DNA from: Thermomonas alba
GTDB lineage: Bacteria; Pseudomonadota; Gammaproteobacteria; Xanthomonadales; Xanthomonadaceae
Assembly: GCF_022419205.1 (NCBI RefSeq)
Contig: NZ_JAJOZU010000007.1
Location: 1-55,062 of the forward strand
DNA length: 55,062 bases
Direction of reading: 5' to 3'
The notes under the pieces are model-generated. The model had not been told where the DNA came from and ran no database searches. It saw nothing but the letters and a program-made list of their open reading frames with translations. Position numbers and translations under genes: made by a program. Below, in pieces: positions 44,431 to 53,885 of this stretch. Position 1 is the stretch's first letter; every line of letters begins with the position of its first letter.

Positions 44431-47127
44431 ATGACCGCCCGCGCCCAAATCCTCATCCGCGCCGTCGACGAGACGCGCGCGGCCTTCGGCTCGATCCAGC
44501 GCAACCTCGGCGGCCTGGCCGACGCCGCACGCCGGGTCAACGGCGTGCTCGCCGGGCTCGGCGTCGCGTTGTCGGCGGCGGGCTTGGCGGCGATGGTCAG
44601 GTCGGCGCTGGAGTCGGCCGATGCGCTGAACAAGCTCTCGCAGCGGGTGGGCATCACGGTGGAGGCTCTGTCCACCCTGGTGCCGGCGGCGGAACTGTCC
44701 GGGGTCTCGGCGCAGACCTTCGAGACCGGGCTCAAGAAGCTCGCCACCACGATGTTCGAGGCGGCCACGGGCTCGGAGGAGTCCGCCCGGCGCCTCAAAG
44801 CGCTGGGCGTGGAGTTCAAGAACCAGGACGGCACGCTGCGCGCGACCGATGCGGTGCTGCTCGATCTGGCCGACCGTTTCCAGGCCATGCCCGACGGGGC
44901 GCAGAAGTCGGCGCTGGCGGTGCAGCTCTTCGGCAAGAGCGGCGCGGAGCTCATCCCCTTCCTGAACCAGGGACGCGAAGGCATCGCGGCATTGACCGGC
45001 GAGATGGAAGCGCTCGGCGTGCAGATCGGCGGCGACACCGCGGCGCAGGCCGAGGTGTTCAACGACTCGCTGGCCAAGCTGCGGCTGGCTGCGACGAGTC
45101 TGGCCAACCGGGTGATCGAGGCCTTCCTGCCGGCCCTGAACGAGATGGCCGGCGGCATGGTCGAGTCGGCCAAGCAGGGCGGCACGCTGCGCGCGATCCT
45201 GGACGGCGTGGTGCTGGTGCTCAAGACCCTGGCGCTGGGTGCCGCCACGGTCGGCAAGGCCTTCGTCGCACTCGGCGAGGCGATCGGCGCTGGTGTCGCG
45301 GCGGCGGTCGAGGCCCTGCGCGGCAACACCGCCGGGGCCAAGGCCATCATCGCCGAACTCAAGGGCAGCCTCGTGCGGCGTCTGGACGAGTTGGCCGAGT
45401 TCCGGGACAGCCTGTTCGACCCCAAGCCCATCGAGGTCCAGGCGCCGCGCATCCAGGCCGACCCGGCGCTGCTGCAACGGCTCACGGCTCCGGGCCAGGC
45501 CCGCGAGGCCGCCAGCGCCCTGGCGGCCCTGCGCAAGGCGCAGATGGACGCCGAGTTCGCCCTGCTCAAAGACGGCCTCGAGCGCCAACAGCGCGCGCTC
45601 GATCAAGCACTGGAAGACCGGCTGCTGTCGGTGCGCGACTACCACGGCCGCAAGACTGCGCTGGAGCAGCGCGAACTCGACGCCGAGATCGCCCGTCGCC
45701 GGCTGGCACTCGCAGCTAGCCAAGCCGTCGCGACCAACCCGCGCGCATCAGAATCGGACCGCCTGCGCGCCAAGGCCGAGGCGGCCAAGCTCGAGGCCGA
45801 CCTCATCGTCCTCAACGACCGCCGCGCCGACATCGAGGTCGCCAACGCCCGCGCCGCCGCCCGGGCCGAGCGGGAACTGGCCGAGGCCCTGGCCCAGGCG
45901 CGCGAGGAACTCGCCCAGCTCACCGGCACCGACACGGCGGAAGACCGGCGCGCCGCGATCGAGCGCAGCGTCCGGGATCTTCGCGCACGCCTGGCGGCCG
46001 AGAACGACGCCGCGGGCGTGGCGCTGATCGACCGGCTCATCGACGTGAAGGCCGCCCAGGCCAACCTCGCCCGGCTGGAACAGGAGTGGCGGCTCGTCAC
46101 CGAGCGGCTGCGCAATGCCCAGGAGGCGATCCAGATCCAGCAGCAGGCCGGGCTGCTCACCGAAGCCCAGGCGCGCAGGCAGATCGTCGCCTTGCAGCAG
46201 CAATCTGCGGCCGAGATGCAGCGCCTGCTGCCCGCGATGCAGCAGGCGGCAGCGGCCATCGGACCCGATGCCGTCGTTCGGGTGCAAGCCTGGCGCAACG
46301 AACTGGAGCGCACGCGGCTCGTCGTCGATGAGCTCGCGCCGATGTGGAACCGCATCGGCGAGGGCTTCGGCACCGCCTTGCAGGGCATGGTCACCGGTGC
46401 GCAAAGCTTTCGTGAGGCCTTGTCCAACCTGTTCCGCCAGGTGGCCGACGCCTTCCTGCAGCAGATGGTGATCCAGCCCTTCCAGCAGTGGGTGGCGATG
46501 CAGGCGCGCATGCTCGCGCTCAAGCTCGGCTTCCTCCAGCAGGAGCAGGCGATCGAGCAAGCGGCGGCGGCCCAGTCGGTCGCGCAGAAGTCTGCCGAGA
46601 CCACCGCCAAGGTGTCGATGGACGCGGCCCAGGCCGGCGCGGGCGCGGCGGCCTCGCAGGCCTCCATCCCCATCGCCGGGCCGGCGCTGGCCATCGCCGC
46701 GATGGCGGCGATGGTGGCGGCCGTCATGGCCTTGCTGGGCGGGATCAAGAAGTTCGCGGCCGGCGGCTTCGTCACGGGTCCCGGCACGGCGACCTCGGAT
46801 TCGATCCCGGCGCGGCTGTCGGCCGGCGAATACGTGGTGCGTGCGGCGGCGGTCCGGCGTGTCGGCGTGGCCTTCCTCGATGCCCTCAACGGCCTGCACG
46901 CCCCGCCGGTGTGGGACGGGCGGCGTCTGGCCTTCGCCGCCGGCGGGCTGGTGCCCCAGGTCCAGGTGCAGCCGGCCGCACCGCAGGTCAGCCAGGCCGT
47001 GCGCATCGTCAACGCCATCGACCCGGGCGTCACCCACGACCACCTGCAGACCCCCGCCGGCGAGCGGGTGATCCTCAACATCATCGGGCGCAACGCGCGC
47101 GCGGTGCGCGCGGCGCTCCAGGGGTAA
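44431..47127 (+). CDS. Tape measure protein
   Basis: An 898-aa, alanine-rich, largely helical protein with long coiled-coil stretches (RAAARAERELAEALAQAREE and similar, about 450-640) and hydrophobic segments near residues 45-60, 260-300 and 745-770 (GPALAIAAMAAMVAAVMALL). N-terminal FGSIQRNLGGLADAARRVNG matches siphophage tape measures. The C-terminal SIPARLSAGEYVVRAAAVRR is a common end motif. Sets tail length. No strong ribosome binding site is visible at the ATG, which follows the inserted cassette. Confidence 0.9.
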   Translation: MTARAQILIRAVDETRAAFGSIQRNLGGLADAARRVNGVLAGLGVALSAAGLAAMVRSALESADALNKLSQRVGITVEALSTLVPAAELSGVSAQTFETGLKKLATTMFEAATGSEESARRLKALGVEFKNQDGTLRATDAVLLDLADRFQAMPDGAQKSALAVQLFGKSGAELIPFLNQGREGIAALTGEMEALGVQIGGDTAAQAEVFNDSLAKLRLAATSLANRVIEAFLPALNEMAGGMVESAKQGGTLRAILDGVVLVLKTLALGAATVGKAFVALGEAIGAGVAAAVEALRGNTAGAKAIIAELKGSLVRRLDELAEFRDSLFDPKPIEVQAPRIQADPALLQRLTAPGQAREAASALAALRKAQMDAEFALLKDGLERQQRALDQALEDRLLSVRDYHGRKTALEQRELDAEIARRRLALAASQAVATNPRASESDRLRAKAEAAKLEADLIVLNDRRADIEVANARAAARAERELAEALAQAREELAQLTGTDTAEDRRAAIERSVRDLRARLAAENDAAGVALIDRLIDVKAAQANLARLEQEWRLVTERLRNAQEAIQIQQQAGLLTEAQARRQIVALQQQSAAEMQRLLPAMQQAAAAIGPDAVVRVQAWRNELERTRLVVDELAPMWNRIGEGFGTALQGMVTGAQSFREALSNLFRQVADAFLQQMVIQPFQQWVAMQARMLALKLGFLQQEQAIEQAAAAQSVAQKSAETTAKVSMDAAQAGAGAAASQASIPIAGPALAIAAMAAMVAAVMALLGGIKKFAAGGFVTGPGTATSDSIPARLSAGEYVVRAAAVRRVGVAFLDALNGLHAPPVWDGRRLAFAAGGLVPQVQVQPAAPQVSQAVRIVNAIDPGVTHDHLQTPAGERVILNIIGRNARAVRAALQG

Positions 47128-47130
47128 GCC

Positions 47131-48198
47131 ATGGCCTTGATCTTCATCGACGGCTTCGACCACTACGACCCGCAGGCACTCGACCCCTTCGGCGATCCGT
47201 GGCTCGCGCGCGGCAAGGCGGCGTACCTGTCGCCGCAGGCGCAGCGCATCCCCGGCCGGCGACCCTCGTCCTCCGCCTTGCGTCTGCCGGCCGGTGCCGG
47301 CGGCGGGTATGTGAAGAACCTGGAGACCGGGCGCACCAGCCTCATCGTGGGGGCGGCGCTGCGCGTGGCGCCGTTCGAGAACACCGGTGAGGAGCCGGTG
47401 CTGCTGGGCGTGCGCGACACCACCGCGCAGGTGGCGCACCTCGTGCGCATCGGCGAGGACGGCCGGCTCAAGCTCTACCGGCGGACGGGATCGGGAACGA
47501 GCGGCTGGGACCAGTGGATCTCGACCTCGGTCACGACGGCGGCCGTGCGGGGGTGGCACTACGTCGAACTGCAGGTCGTGCAGGGCACGAGCAACGGCAC
47601 GTTGAACGTGCGCCTCAACGGCGTGCTCGCGATCACCCTGTCGGCGCAGAACACCACCCAGGGCGGCGGGCCGCTGCTGACGGCTTTCGTGGGCGCGGTG
47701 CCGGGTCAGCCCTGCCCGGCCACGGTCGATGTGGACGACCTGTACCTCGCCGACACCTCGGGCACGATCAACAACACCTTCCTCGGCGACGTGCGGGTCG
47801 ATGCGCTTCAAGCCCAGGCCAACGGCGCACAGTACCAGTGGACGGTCGAGGGCGCGGCATCCGCCTGGGAGGCGGTGAGCGACGGCGACGAAGCCACGGC
47901 CATCCGCGCGGCCACCGCCGGCCTGCGCCAGACCTTCGACGTCGAGGCGCTGCCCGCGATGACCACCCCGGCGATCCACGGCGTGCAGGTGACCCTGCTC
48001 GCGCGCAAGACCGATGCGGGCACCGGCCGTGTGCGCGCGCTGGTGGCGAGCGGCGCGCAGATGGCGGTCAGCAGCGACATCAACTTGCAAGAGCAACTGG
48101 CCTGGCACACGGCGCTGTTCGAGCGCAACCCGAACGGCAACGTGCCGTGGACGGAAGGCGCCTTCAACGCGGCCGAGTTCGGCGTGGAGTCGGCATGA
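47131..48198 (+). CDS. Tail protein with LamG-like beta-sandwich
   Basis: A 355-aa protein with no charge-rich helices but many strands: LIFIDGFDHYDPQALDPFGD, RTSLIVGAALRVAPFENTGE, LKLYRRTGSGTSGWDQWIST, WHYVELQVVQGTSNGTLNVR then LNGVLAITL, CPATVDVDDLYLADTSGTIN. This resembles concanavalin/LamG folds used for ligand binding. Follows the tape measure by 3 bp and overlaps the next gene by 4 bp. Probably part of the distal tail or a host-binding module. Confidence 0.7.
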   Translation: MALIFIDGFDHYDPQALDPFGDPWLARGKAAYLSPQAQRIPGRRPSSSALRLPAGAGGGYVKNLETGRTSLIVGAALRVAPFENTGEEPVLLGVRDTTAQVAHLVRIGEDGRLKLYRRTGSGTSGWDQWISTSVTTAAVRGWHYVELQVVQGTSNGTLNVRLNGVLAITLSAQNTTQGGGPLLTAFVGAVPGQPCPATVDVDDLYLADTSGTINNTFLGDVRVDALQAQANGAQYQWTVEGAASAWEAVSDGDEATAIRAATAGLRQTFDVEALPAMTTPAIHGVQVTLLARKTDAGTGRVRALVASGAQMAVSSDINLQEQLAWHTALFERNPNGNVPWTEGAFNAAEFGVESA

Positions 48199-49748
48199 CC
48201 GAGCGTGTGTTGACCGAGGCTCTTGCAGAGGCCGCCGCCCAACCCGCTGCGATGGCGCAGGTGGTCGAACAGCGTGCCGAGGCGATCTCGCGCGCGACCT
48301 TCGGGGTTCTCGCCGCCACGGCACTGGCCGAGACCTCGGCCCAGCCGCTGCCGATCCCCCACCTCTCGACGCTGTGGGCCGAGACGCTGGCCGAGCCCGC
48401 GCCGCCGCTGCACGCCGCCGCCTTGCTCGTCGAGGTGTTGCGCCGTGATACCGCCGCGGCGGCGATGGTCGCAGAAGCGATGGAGGCCTTCGGCGAGACG
48501 CCCTGGCCCGAGGCTCCACGCGGGGTCTTCGCCTTCCGTCACGACTGGGCCGAGCCCCTGGTCGAGCGCCTGCAATGGGCCACCGGCGTGGTGCGGCTTG
48601 CCTCGGGCAACGAGGCACGGCAGGGACAGCGGCGCGTGCCGCGGCGCTTCCTGACCTACCACGTGGGCCACGGGCGCGCGAGCGACGCGCTGGTGGCCGA
48701 GTGGCTGGCCGACCATCTGGGCAGGACTGCGTGGTGGCCGCTGCCGCAACATGCGGTGCGGCTGGGTGCCGCCGCTGAGACCGGGGCCTTCGCGCTGGAC
48801 ATCCTTGCACCAGCCGGCCACGGTTTCGCGCCTGCTTCCTACCGGCTGGAAGAGGGCGGGCTGCAGCGCGAGGACGCGCCGTTGCGCGCCATCGTGTTCA
48901 CGCAGACGGGCTGGCAGGTGCTGGCGCTCACCGAGGTGGAGCCCGAGCGGCTGTGGCTCACCGAGCCGCTGGCACGGGCGGTCCCCGCGGGCACGACCGT
49001 CCTGCCCCTGGTCGAGGGCCTCGCGGTGGAGCCGGCCGAGTTCGCGCAGTGGGTGCCCGGCCTCGATGCGGGCAGCGTCACCGCGCAGGTGGCCTTCGAG
49101 CCGCTGCCGGACGAAGGGCGGCTCGACGATCCCTGGCTCGACGGCCTGCCCGTCTGGCCCGACGGCAACTGGCGCGACGACCCCACCCATACGGCGGATG
49201 GCGTGGTCACGCGGCAGGACCTCTCGCCCGCCGACCCCTGGGTCCGCCGTGACGACCCGTGGCCGACGAGCACCTTCCAGCGCCGGTTTCTGGCGGCCGG
49301 GCGTGAAGACATCGCCCGCTGGCGCGCGCGGCTGTACCGCGCCCAGGGGCGGCTCGGTGCCTGTTGGCTGCCCGACGGGTTGGCCCCGGTGCTGCGCGTG
49401 CAGGCCGAGGCCGAGGTCGAGGCCGGGTACTTGCGCGTGGACGCCGAGGCCGGCGCCGCCTTCTGGCACCGCCCGGCCGCCGCGCTGATCCTGCACCCCG
49501 ACGGCCAGCGTCAGCACGTGCTCACCGGCGCGTTCCATTTGGACGGCGCAGGCGTGCTGGTGCTGCGCTCCGGGCTCGATGCGCCAGTGCCCGTCGGCAG
49601 CCGCGTCGTGCGTCTGGCCCGCTGCCGGCTCGACCACGACGCCGTCGATCTGTACTGGCACACCCCCGAGCTGGTCGAGATTCCCCTGACCCTGCGCCGG
49701 CTGCCCGAGCCGCGCGGCAACGATCGCATCACCTACACCCCGTCCTGA
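48195..49748 (+). CDS. Distal tail protein, unknown family (517 aa)
   Basis: A 517-aa protein: the first 110 residues are alanine/glutamate-rich, helical (LTEALAEAAAQPAAMAQVVE), followed by a strand-rich body with FAFRHDWAEPLVERLQWATG, FLTYHVGHGRASDALVAEWL, LWLTEPLARAVPAGTTVLPL and RITYTPS. Position between the LamG-like protein and the BR0599 protein is that of a distal-tail/baseplate hub part. I do not recognise a named domain. Confidence 0.7.
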   Translation: MTERVLTEALAEAAAQPAAMAQVVEQRAEAISRATFGVLAATALAETSAQPLPIPHLSTLWAETLAEPAPPLHAAALLVEVLRRDTAAAAMVAEAMEAFGETPWPEAPRGVFAFRHDWAEPLVERLQWATGVVRLASGNEARQGQRRVPRRFLTYHVGHGRASDALVAEWLADHLGRTAWWPLPQHAVRLGAAAETGAFALDILAPAGHGFAPASYRLEEGGLQREDAPLRAIVFTQTGWQVLALTEVEPERLWLTEPLARAVPAGTTVLPLVEGLAVEPAEFAQWVPGLDAGSVTAQVAFEPLPDEGRLDDPWLDGLPVWPDGNWRDDPTHTADGVVTRQDLSPADPWVRRDDPWPTSTFQRRFLAAGREDIARWRARLYRAQGRLGACWLPDGLAPVLRVQAEAEVEAGYLRVDAEAGAAFWHRPAAALILHPDGQRQHVLTGAFHLDGAGVLVLRSGLDAPVPVGSRVVRLARCRLDHDAVDLYWHTPELVEIPLTLRRLPEPRGNDRITYTPS

Positions 49749-49750
49749 CC

Positions 49751-50536
49751 ATGAGCGAGGGCCCCCTGTTCGAGGTCGAGCTCTACGCCTTCGAGGGCAC
49801 GAGCGGCAGCTTCCGGCTCACCCCGCACGAGTTCGACGTGGAGATCGGCGGGGAGCGCTACGAGCGCTGCCCCCTCGAGCGCAGCGCGCTCGCGCTCGGC
49901 GCCGAAGCGGCCAAGTCGGCGCTGGAGTTGAAGCTGCCGCCCGACCACGCCCTCGTGCGGCATCTGCTGCAGGCGACCCTCATCGGCGAGGCGACCGCGG
50001 TGCGGCTGCGCGTGGCGCAGCGCGCCGACTGGGACGATGCCTGGTGGCTTTCCGGCACGCGCTGGATGGGCCGCGTGCTCGGGGTGGAGGTGGCCGATGA
50101 CTCTGCGCGCATCCGCTGCGAGTCCGCCCAGGTGAGCTTGAAGCGCATTGGTCTGCGGCGGCTCTACAGCCGCGCCTGCTCGCACGTGCTGTATTCGGCC
50201 GCGTGCGGGGCGACGCCGATCTCGGCCACCGCCGAAGTGATCCGCTCCGAAGGCCGCCAGGTGGAATTGGCGAGCCTCCCGCCCGAGGTGGCCGGCATGC
50301 TCGCCGGCGGCTGGTTGCAGACGCCGGCAGGCGCGCGCCACATGATCGTCAGCGAATCATATGCGGGCGTGGAACTGCTCTATCCGGTGGGGCTTGCGCC
50401 GCAGACGCCGGTCGAGCTCGTGGCCGGCTGCGATCACAGCATGCCCACCTGCGCCGCGCGCTTCGACAACCTCGCCAACTACGGCGGCTTCCCCTTCATT
50501 CCGACGAAGAACCCGTTCTCGACGGGCGTCTTCTGA
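49751..50536 (+). CDS. Phage BR0599 family tail protein (DUF2163-like)
   Basis: A 261-aa protein whose C-terminus carries the BR0599 signature VAGCDHSMPTCAARFDNLAN then YGGFPFIPTKNPFSTGVF, with several conserved cysteines (including Cys-rich SRACSHVLYSAACGA). Found in gene-transfer-agent-like and siphophage tails next to J-like proteins. Likely a baseplate hub component. Follows the previous stop by 2 bp. Confidence 0.85.
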   Translation: MSEGPLFEVELYAFEGTSGSFRLTPHEFDVEIGGERYERCPLERSALALGAEAAKSALELKLPPDHALVRHLLQATLIGEATAVRLRVAQRADWDDAWWLSGTRWMGRVLGVEVADDSARIRCESAQVSLKRIGLRRLYSRACSHVLYSAACGATPISATAEVIRSEGRQVELASLPPEVAGMLAGGWLQTPAGARHMIVSESYAGVELLYPVGLAPQTPVELVAGCDHSMPTCAARFDNLANYGGFPFIPTKNPFSTGVF

Positions 50537-50552
50537 ACGCACAGATCCTCCC

Positions 50553-50780
50553 ATGTGGTACCTGGTCGTCATCGTCGTGGCGGCGCTGGTCTCCGTCGCC
50601 CTCGCGCCCAAGCCGCCCGCCCCGAAACCCGCCGAACTCTCCGACCTCGACGCGCCCACGGCCGAGGAGGGCCGACCGATCCCGGTCGTCTTCGGCGCGG
50701 TGCTGCTGCGCGGGGCGAACGTCGTGTGGTACGGCGACCTGGAGGCCGAACCGATCAAGAAGAAGGGCGGCAAGAAATGA
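50553..50780 (+). CDS. Small membrane-anchored tail protein (75 aa)
   Basis: Starts with a hydrophobic segment WYLVVIVVAALVSVALAP, then AELSDLDAPTAEEGRPIPVV then FGAVLLRGANVVWYGDLEAE and a lysine tail (KKKGGKK). The GRPIPVVFG..L.GANVVWYGD part is the opening of many phage J-like/baseplate proteins, so this may be a separate N-terminal module of the tail tip. Overlaps the next gene by 4 bp. Confidence 0.75.
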   Translation: MWYLVVIVVAALVSVALAPKPPAPKPAELSDLDAPTAEEGRPIPVVFGAVLLRGANVVWYGDLEAEPIKKKGGKK

Positions 50781-50986
50781 GCAAGGACGTGACCGTCACC
50801 ATCGCCCACGTGCGCGCCGCAGGCCTGTGCGTGCACGGCACGCGCACCTGGTTCGCGCGCCAAGGCCTGGACTTCCGTGACTTCCTCGCCCGGGGGCTGC
50901 CCGCCTCCGTGCTGCTGGCCACCGGCGACGCGATGGCCGCACGCGTGGTCGAGGTCGCGCAGGCCTGCCATGAGGAGCCGCGCTGA
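50777..50986 (+). CDS. Small tail-operon protein (69 aa)
   Basis: MSKDVTVTIAHVRAAGLCVH, then GTRTWFARQGLDFRDFLARG, then LPASVLLATGDAMAARVVEV. This pattern recurs before J-like tail-tip genes in related phages. Mixed fold, two cysteines, no motif for activity. Overlaps its neighbours (ATGA, TGATG). Confidence 0.75.
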   Translation: MSKDVTVTIAHVRAAGLCVHGTRTWFARQGLDFRDFLARGLPASVLLATGDAMAARVVEVAQACHEEPR

Positions 50987-53259
50987 TGGGCGGCCGCCGC
51001 AAGAAGCAGACCGTCGGCTACCGCTACCGCATCGGCATGCACCTGGTGCTGTGCCAGGGGCCGGTGGATGCGGTGCAGGAGATCCAGGTCGGCGATCGCA
51101 GCGCCTGGGGCGATGCGAGCCGCGCGCCGCTGCCGAGCGGCCACGGGCTGGGGCGCCTGCGCATCGATCGGCCCACGCTCTTCGGCGGCGACGAACGCGA
51201 AGGCGGCGTGGTGGGCGACCTCGACGTGCTCGCAGGCAGTGCCGCGCAAGACCGCAACGACTACCTGATGAGCCGCCTGGGCGCGGCCATCCCGGCGTTT
51301 CGCGGGGTGTTGTCGATCGTGGCGCGCAAGATCCTGTTCGCCGCGAACAACCCCTACCTCAAGCCCTGGGCGGTGCGGGTGCGGCGCTTCACGGCGGGCT
51401 GGCACGACGAACCCTGGATGCCCTGGAACGCCGAGGTGCGGGCCTGGGATGCCGACACCGGCACCCATCTCACCGTCGGCATGAACCCGGCGCACATCCT
51501 GGTGCAGTGCCTCACCGACCCGCACTGGGGCATGGGCTATCCGCCGTCCACCCTCGGCGCAAGCTTCTGGAACGCGGGCTGGGCGCTCGAAGCCGAAGGC
51601 TTCGGCCTGAACCTGGTCTGGACGCGCCAGCAGCCGATCGAGGCCTTCATCGCCCAGGTGGTCGACCACGTCGGCGGCATCCTCTACCTCGACCCAGAGC
51701 AGGGCACCTTCGAGCTCAAGCTCCTGCGCGACGATTACTGGATCGAGGGCCTGCCGCTCCTGGGCCCCGACGAGATCGTGCGCGTGGAGCGCTTCGAGCG
51801 CGCGCAGTGGGGGGAACTGCCCAACGAGATCACCGTGGTCTACACCGACTGGGCGACGGCCAAGGAGTCCACCGTCTCGGTGCAAAACCTCGCCGCGATC
51901 CAACTGCAAGGCGGGGTGATCAACCAGCGGCGCGACTATCCGGGCGTAAACTTTGGTCCGCTGGCCGCGCGGCTGGCGCTGCGCGACCTGCGCGCACTCG
52001 GCTCGCCCCTGGCGCGCATGACCTTGACCATCGCCCCCGGTGCCCTGGAGCGCCCGCCCTTGCCGGGGGACGTGTTCCTGCTGCATTGGCCACGCCTGGG
52101 CATCGAGCGGATGGTCGTGCGCGTCACCGGCATCGACACCGGCACGCTGGGCGCCGCTGAATGGCGCATCGAGGCGGTGGAGGACGTCTTCGGCCTAGGC
52201 CAGACCGTGCTCACGCCACCCCCTCCACGCATCGAGGAGCCGCCGCTCGCGCCGCTGCCGCCAGCCCTGGTGCTGGCCCTCGAGGTGCCCTACTGGGAAC
52301 TCGCGCGGCGCCTGAGCCGGGCCGACCTCGCTACCCTCACCGACACCGACACCTACGTCGGGGCCCTGGCCTGTGCGGGCGGCACGGGGCAGTTGAACTG
52401 GCAGCTCGCCACCGGGCCCACGAGCGCCGATCTCGAGGCGGTGGCCCCGGAAGACTACGCACCCCTGCTCACGCTCGGCCAAGCGCTGCCGGCCACCGAA
52501 TCCGATGCGCTGGCCGTGCCCGTGACGGCCCTGGCCCAGCCCGAGCGCCTCGCGGTCGCCGACTACGCCTATCTCGTCGATACCGCAAGCCAGATCCGCG
52601 AAGCCGTGGCCATCCTCGCCTTCGATGCCACCGCGGGCACGGTGGATCTCGCCCGCGGGGTGCTCGACACCACGCCGCAGGCCCATCCGGCCGGCACGCG
52701 GCTGGTGGGCGTGGGCGAGTGGCTGGCCGCCGAGACCGTCGAGCGCGCGCCGGGCGAGTCGGTGTTCGTGGCCGCCGTCCCGCGCACGGCCAGCGCCGAG
52801 GGCGATGCGGTGCTCGCCGCCAACGGCGCACCGATCGTGCTCGCGGGCCGCCAGGCGCGGCCGTATCCGCCGGGGCGCATCCGGCTCAACGGCCAGACGG
52901 AGCCCGCCGTGGTCGCCGGCGACCTCACCATCACCTGGGCGCACCGCGACCGCCTACTCCAGACCGCCTACCTCGTGCGGCAGGACGAGGGCGACATCGG
53001 CCCCGAGCCGGGGACGACCTACGGCGTGCGTCTCCGTGACCGAGACGGCACCCTCGTGCGCAGCGAGACCGGCATCACCGGCAACGCCTGGACCTGGGAC
53101 GTGGCCAGTGCCGCCCTGGACGCCGGCGTCGCAGGCGACCGCGTCACCGTCGAGATCGAGGCCGAGCGCGACGGGCTCGTGAGCTGGCAGGCACAGGTGC
53201 GCACCGTCGAGCGCGCGGGCTATGGCCTGCGCTGGGGGCAGTACTGGGGCGGGGTGTGA
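50986..53259 (+). CDS. Tail-tip/host specificity protein (J-like)
   Basis: A 757-aa protein: GYRYRIGMHLVLCQGPVDAV then QEIQVGDRSAWG, a middle domain with NPAHILVQCLTDPHWGMGYP and FIAQVVDHVGGILYLDPEQG, then DYPGVNFGPLAARLALRDLR, and strand-rich C-terminal repeats (LYLVD/TASQIREAVAILAF; TITWAHRDRLLQTAYLVRQD) ending in fibronectin-like strands. This is the gp27/J-type hub that contacts the receptor. The C-terminal 250 residues vary among relatives and probably set host range. Confidence 0.85.
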   Translation: MGGRRKKQTVGYRYRIGMHLVLCQGPVDAVQEIQVGDRSAWGDASRAPLPSGHGLGRLRIDRPTLFGGDEREGGVVGDLDVLAGSAAQDRNDYLMSRLGAAIPAFRGVLSIVARKILFAANNPYLKPWAVRVRRFTAGWHDEPWMPWNAEVRAWDADTGTHLTVGMNPAHILVQCLTDPHWGMGYPPSTLGASFWNAGWALEAEGFGLNLVWTRQQPIEAFIAQVVDHVGGILYLDPEQGTFELKLLRDDYWIEGLPLLGPDEIVRVERFERAQWGELPNEITVVYTDWATAKESTVSVQNLAAIQLQGGVINQRRDYPGVNFGPLAARLALRDLRALGSPLARMTLTIAPGALERPPLPGDVFLLHWPRLGIERMVVRVTGIDTGTLGAAEWRIEAVEDVFGLGQTVLTPPPPRIEEPPLAPLPPALVLALEVPYWELARRLSRADLATLTDTDTYVGALACAGGTGQLNWQLATGPTSADLEAVAPEDYAPLLTLGQALPATESDALAVPVTALAQPERLAVADYAYLVDTASQIREAVAILAFDATAGTVDLARGVLDTTPQAHPAGTRLVGVGEWLAAETVERAPGESVFVAAVPRTASAEGDAVLAANGAPIVLAGRQARPYPPGRIRLNGQTEPAVVAGDLTITWAHRDRLLQTAYLVRQDEGDIGPEPGTTYGVRLRDRDGTLVRSETGITGNAWTWDVASAALDAGVAGDRVTVEIEAERDGLVSWQAQVRTVERAGYGLRWGQYWGGV

Positions 53260-53873
53260 TGGAGACGCCGCTCGACCTGCACCCGCAGCCGCGCATCGAC
53301 GTGCACCTGCTCACCCTCGACGAGCCCGGGCACTGGCGCGAGGAATGCCTGGCGAGCATCGCCGGCGCGCCGATCCGCCTGCACCTACTGCCCGGCCTCC
53401 CGGGGCGTGTCGGGCAGTCCCGCGCGGCGGGCTTCGCGCGAGGGACCTTGCCGCTCGTGTCCTTCGTCGATCCCGACGACCGCTACGAGGCCGGCGCCTT
53501 CGCGCACCTGGCCGATGCGCTCGATGCCTGTCCGTCGGCGGTGCTGGCCTACACCGACGAAGCCCTGATCGACGAGCAAGGCCGCCCCGTCGGCGTGCGG
53601 CGGCTGGCCTACAGCGCCTTCCAGCACGCCCACTCGGCCAGCCACGTCCACGGCCTGATCGTGATGCGCCGAAGCGCCGTCGAGCCGGTGCTGACACGCA
53701 TCGCCGATCTCGACGCCGGCGCCGACTGGCTGCTCACCCGCCTCGTGGCCAGGCAGGGCAGCGTGCTGCACCTGCCCCTCGTCGGCCGCCACTGGCGGCA
53801 GCACCCGAACCAGCACCACCGCCGTGCGCGCAGCATGGCTTCCGGGCCACTGCCGAATCTTGCGACACCTTGA
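53259..53873 (+). CDS. Glycosyltransferase-like protein in the tail operon
   Basis: A 204-aa protein with GT-A/GT2-type features: IDVHLLTLDEPGHWREECLA start, then GQSRAAGFARGTLPLVSFVD with PDDRYEAGAF (DPDD at 71-74, the donor/metal site), YTDEALIDEQGRPVGVR, HGLIVMRRSAVEPVL and a late GADWLLTRL acidic pair. The P-loop-free, DxD-like layout suggests sugar transfer, perhaps to a tail protein or the host surface. It overlaps the J stop by 1 bp and is the only enzyme in the tail operon. The domain is minimal, so a structural reuse of the fold is also possible. Confidence 0.65.
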   Translation: METPLDLHPQPRIDVHLLTLDEPGHWREECLASIAGAPIRLHLLPGLPGRVGQSRAAGFARGTLPLVSFVDPDDRYEAGAFAHLADALDACPSAVLAYTDEALIDEQGRPVGVRRLAYSAFQHAHSASHVHGLIVMRRSAVEPVLTRIADLDAGADWLLTRLVARQGSVLHLPLVGRHWRQHPNQHHRRARSMASGPLPNLATP

Positions 53874-53885
53874 GGAGATGAACCG

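Noticed and set aside
44083-49661. Long minus-strand frames opposite the tape measure and tail genes
   Set aside because: Low-complexity translations without motifs; the + frames show clear tail protein features. Only the three genes at 43114-44334 are real on the minus strand.
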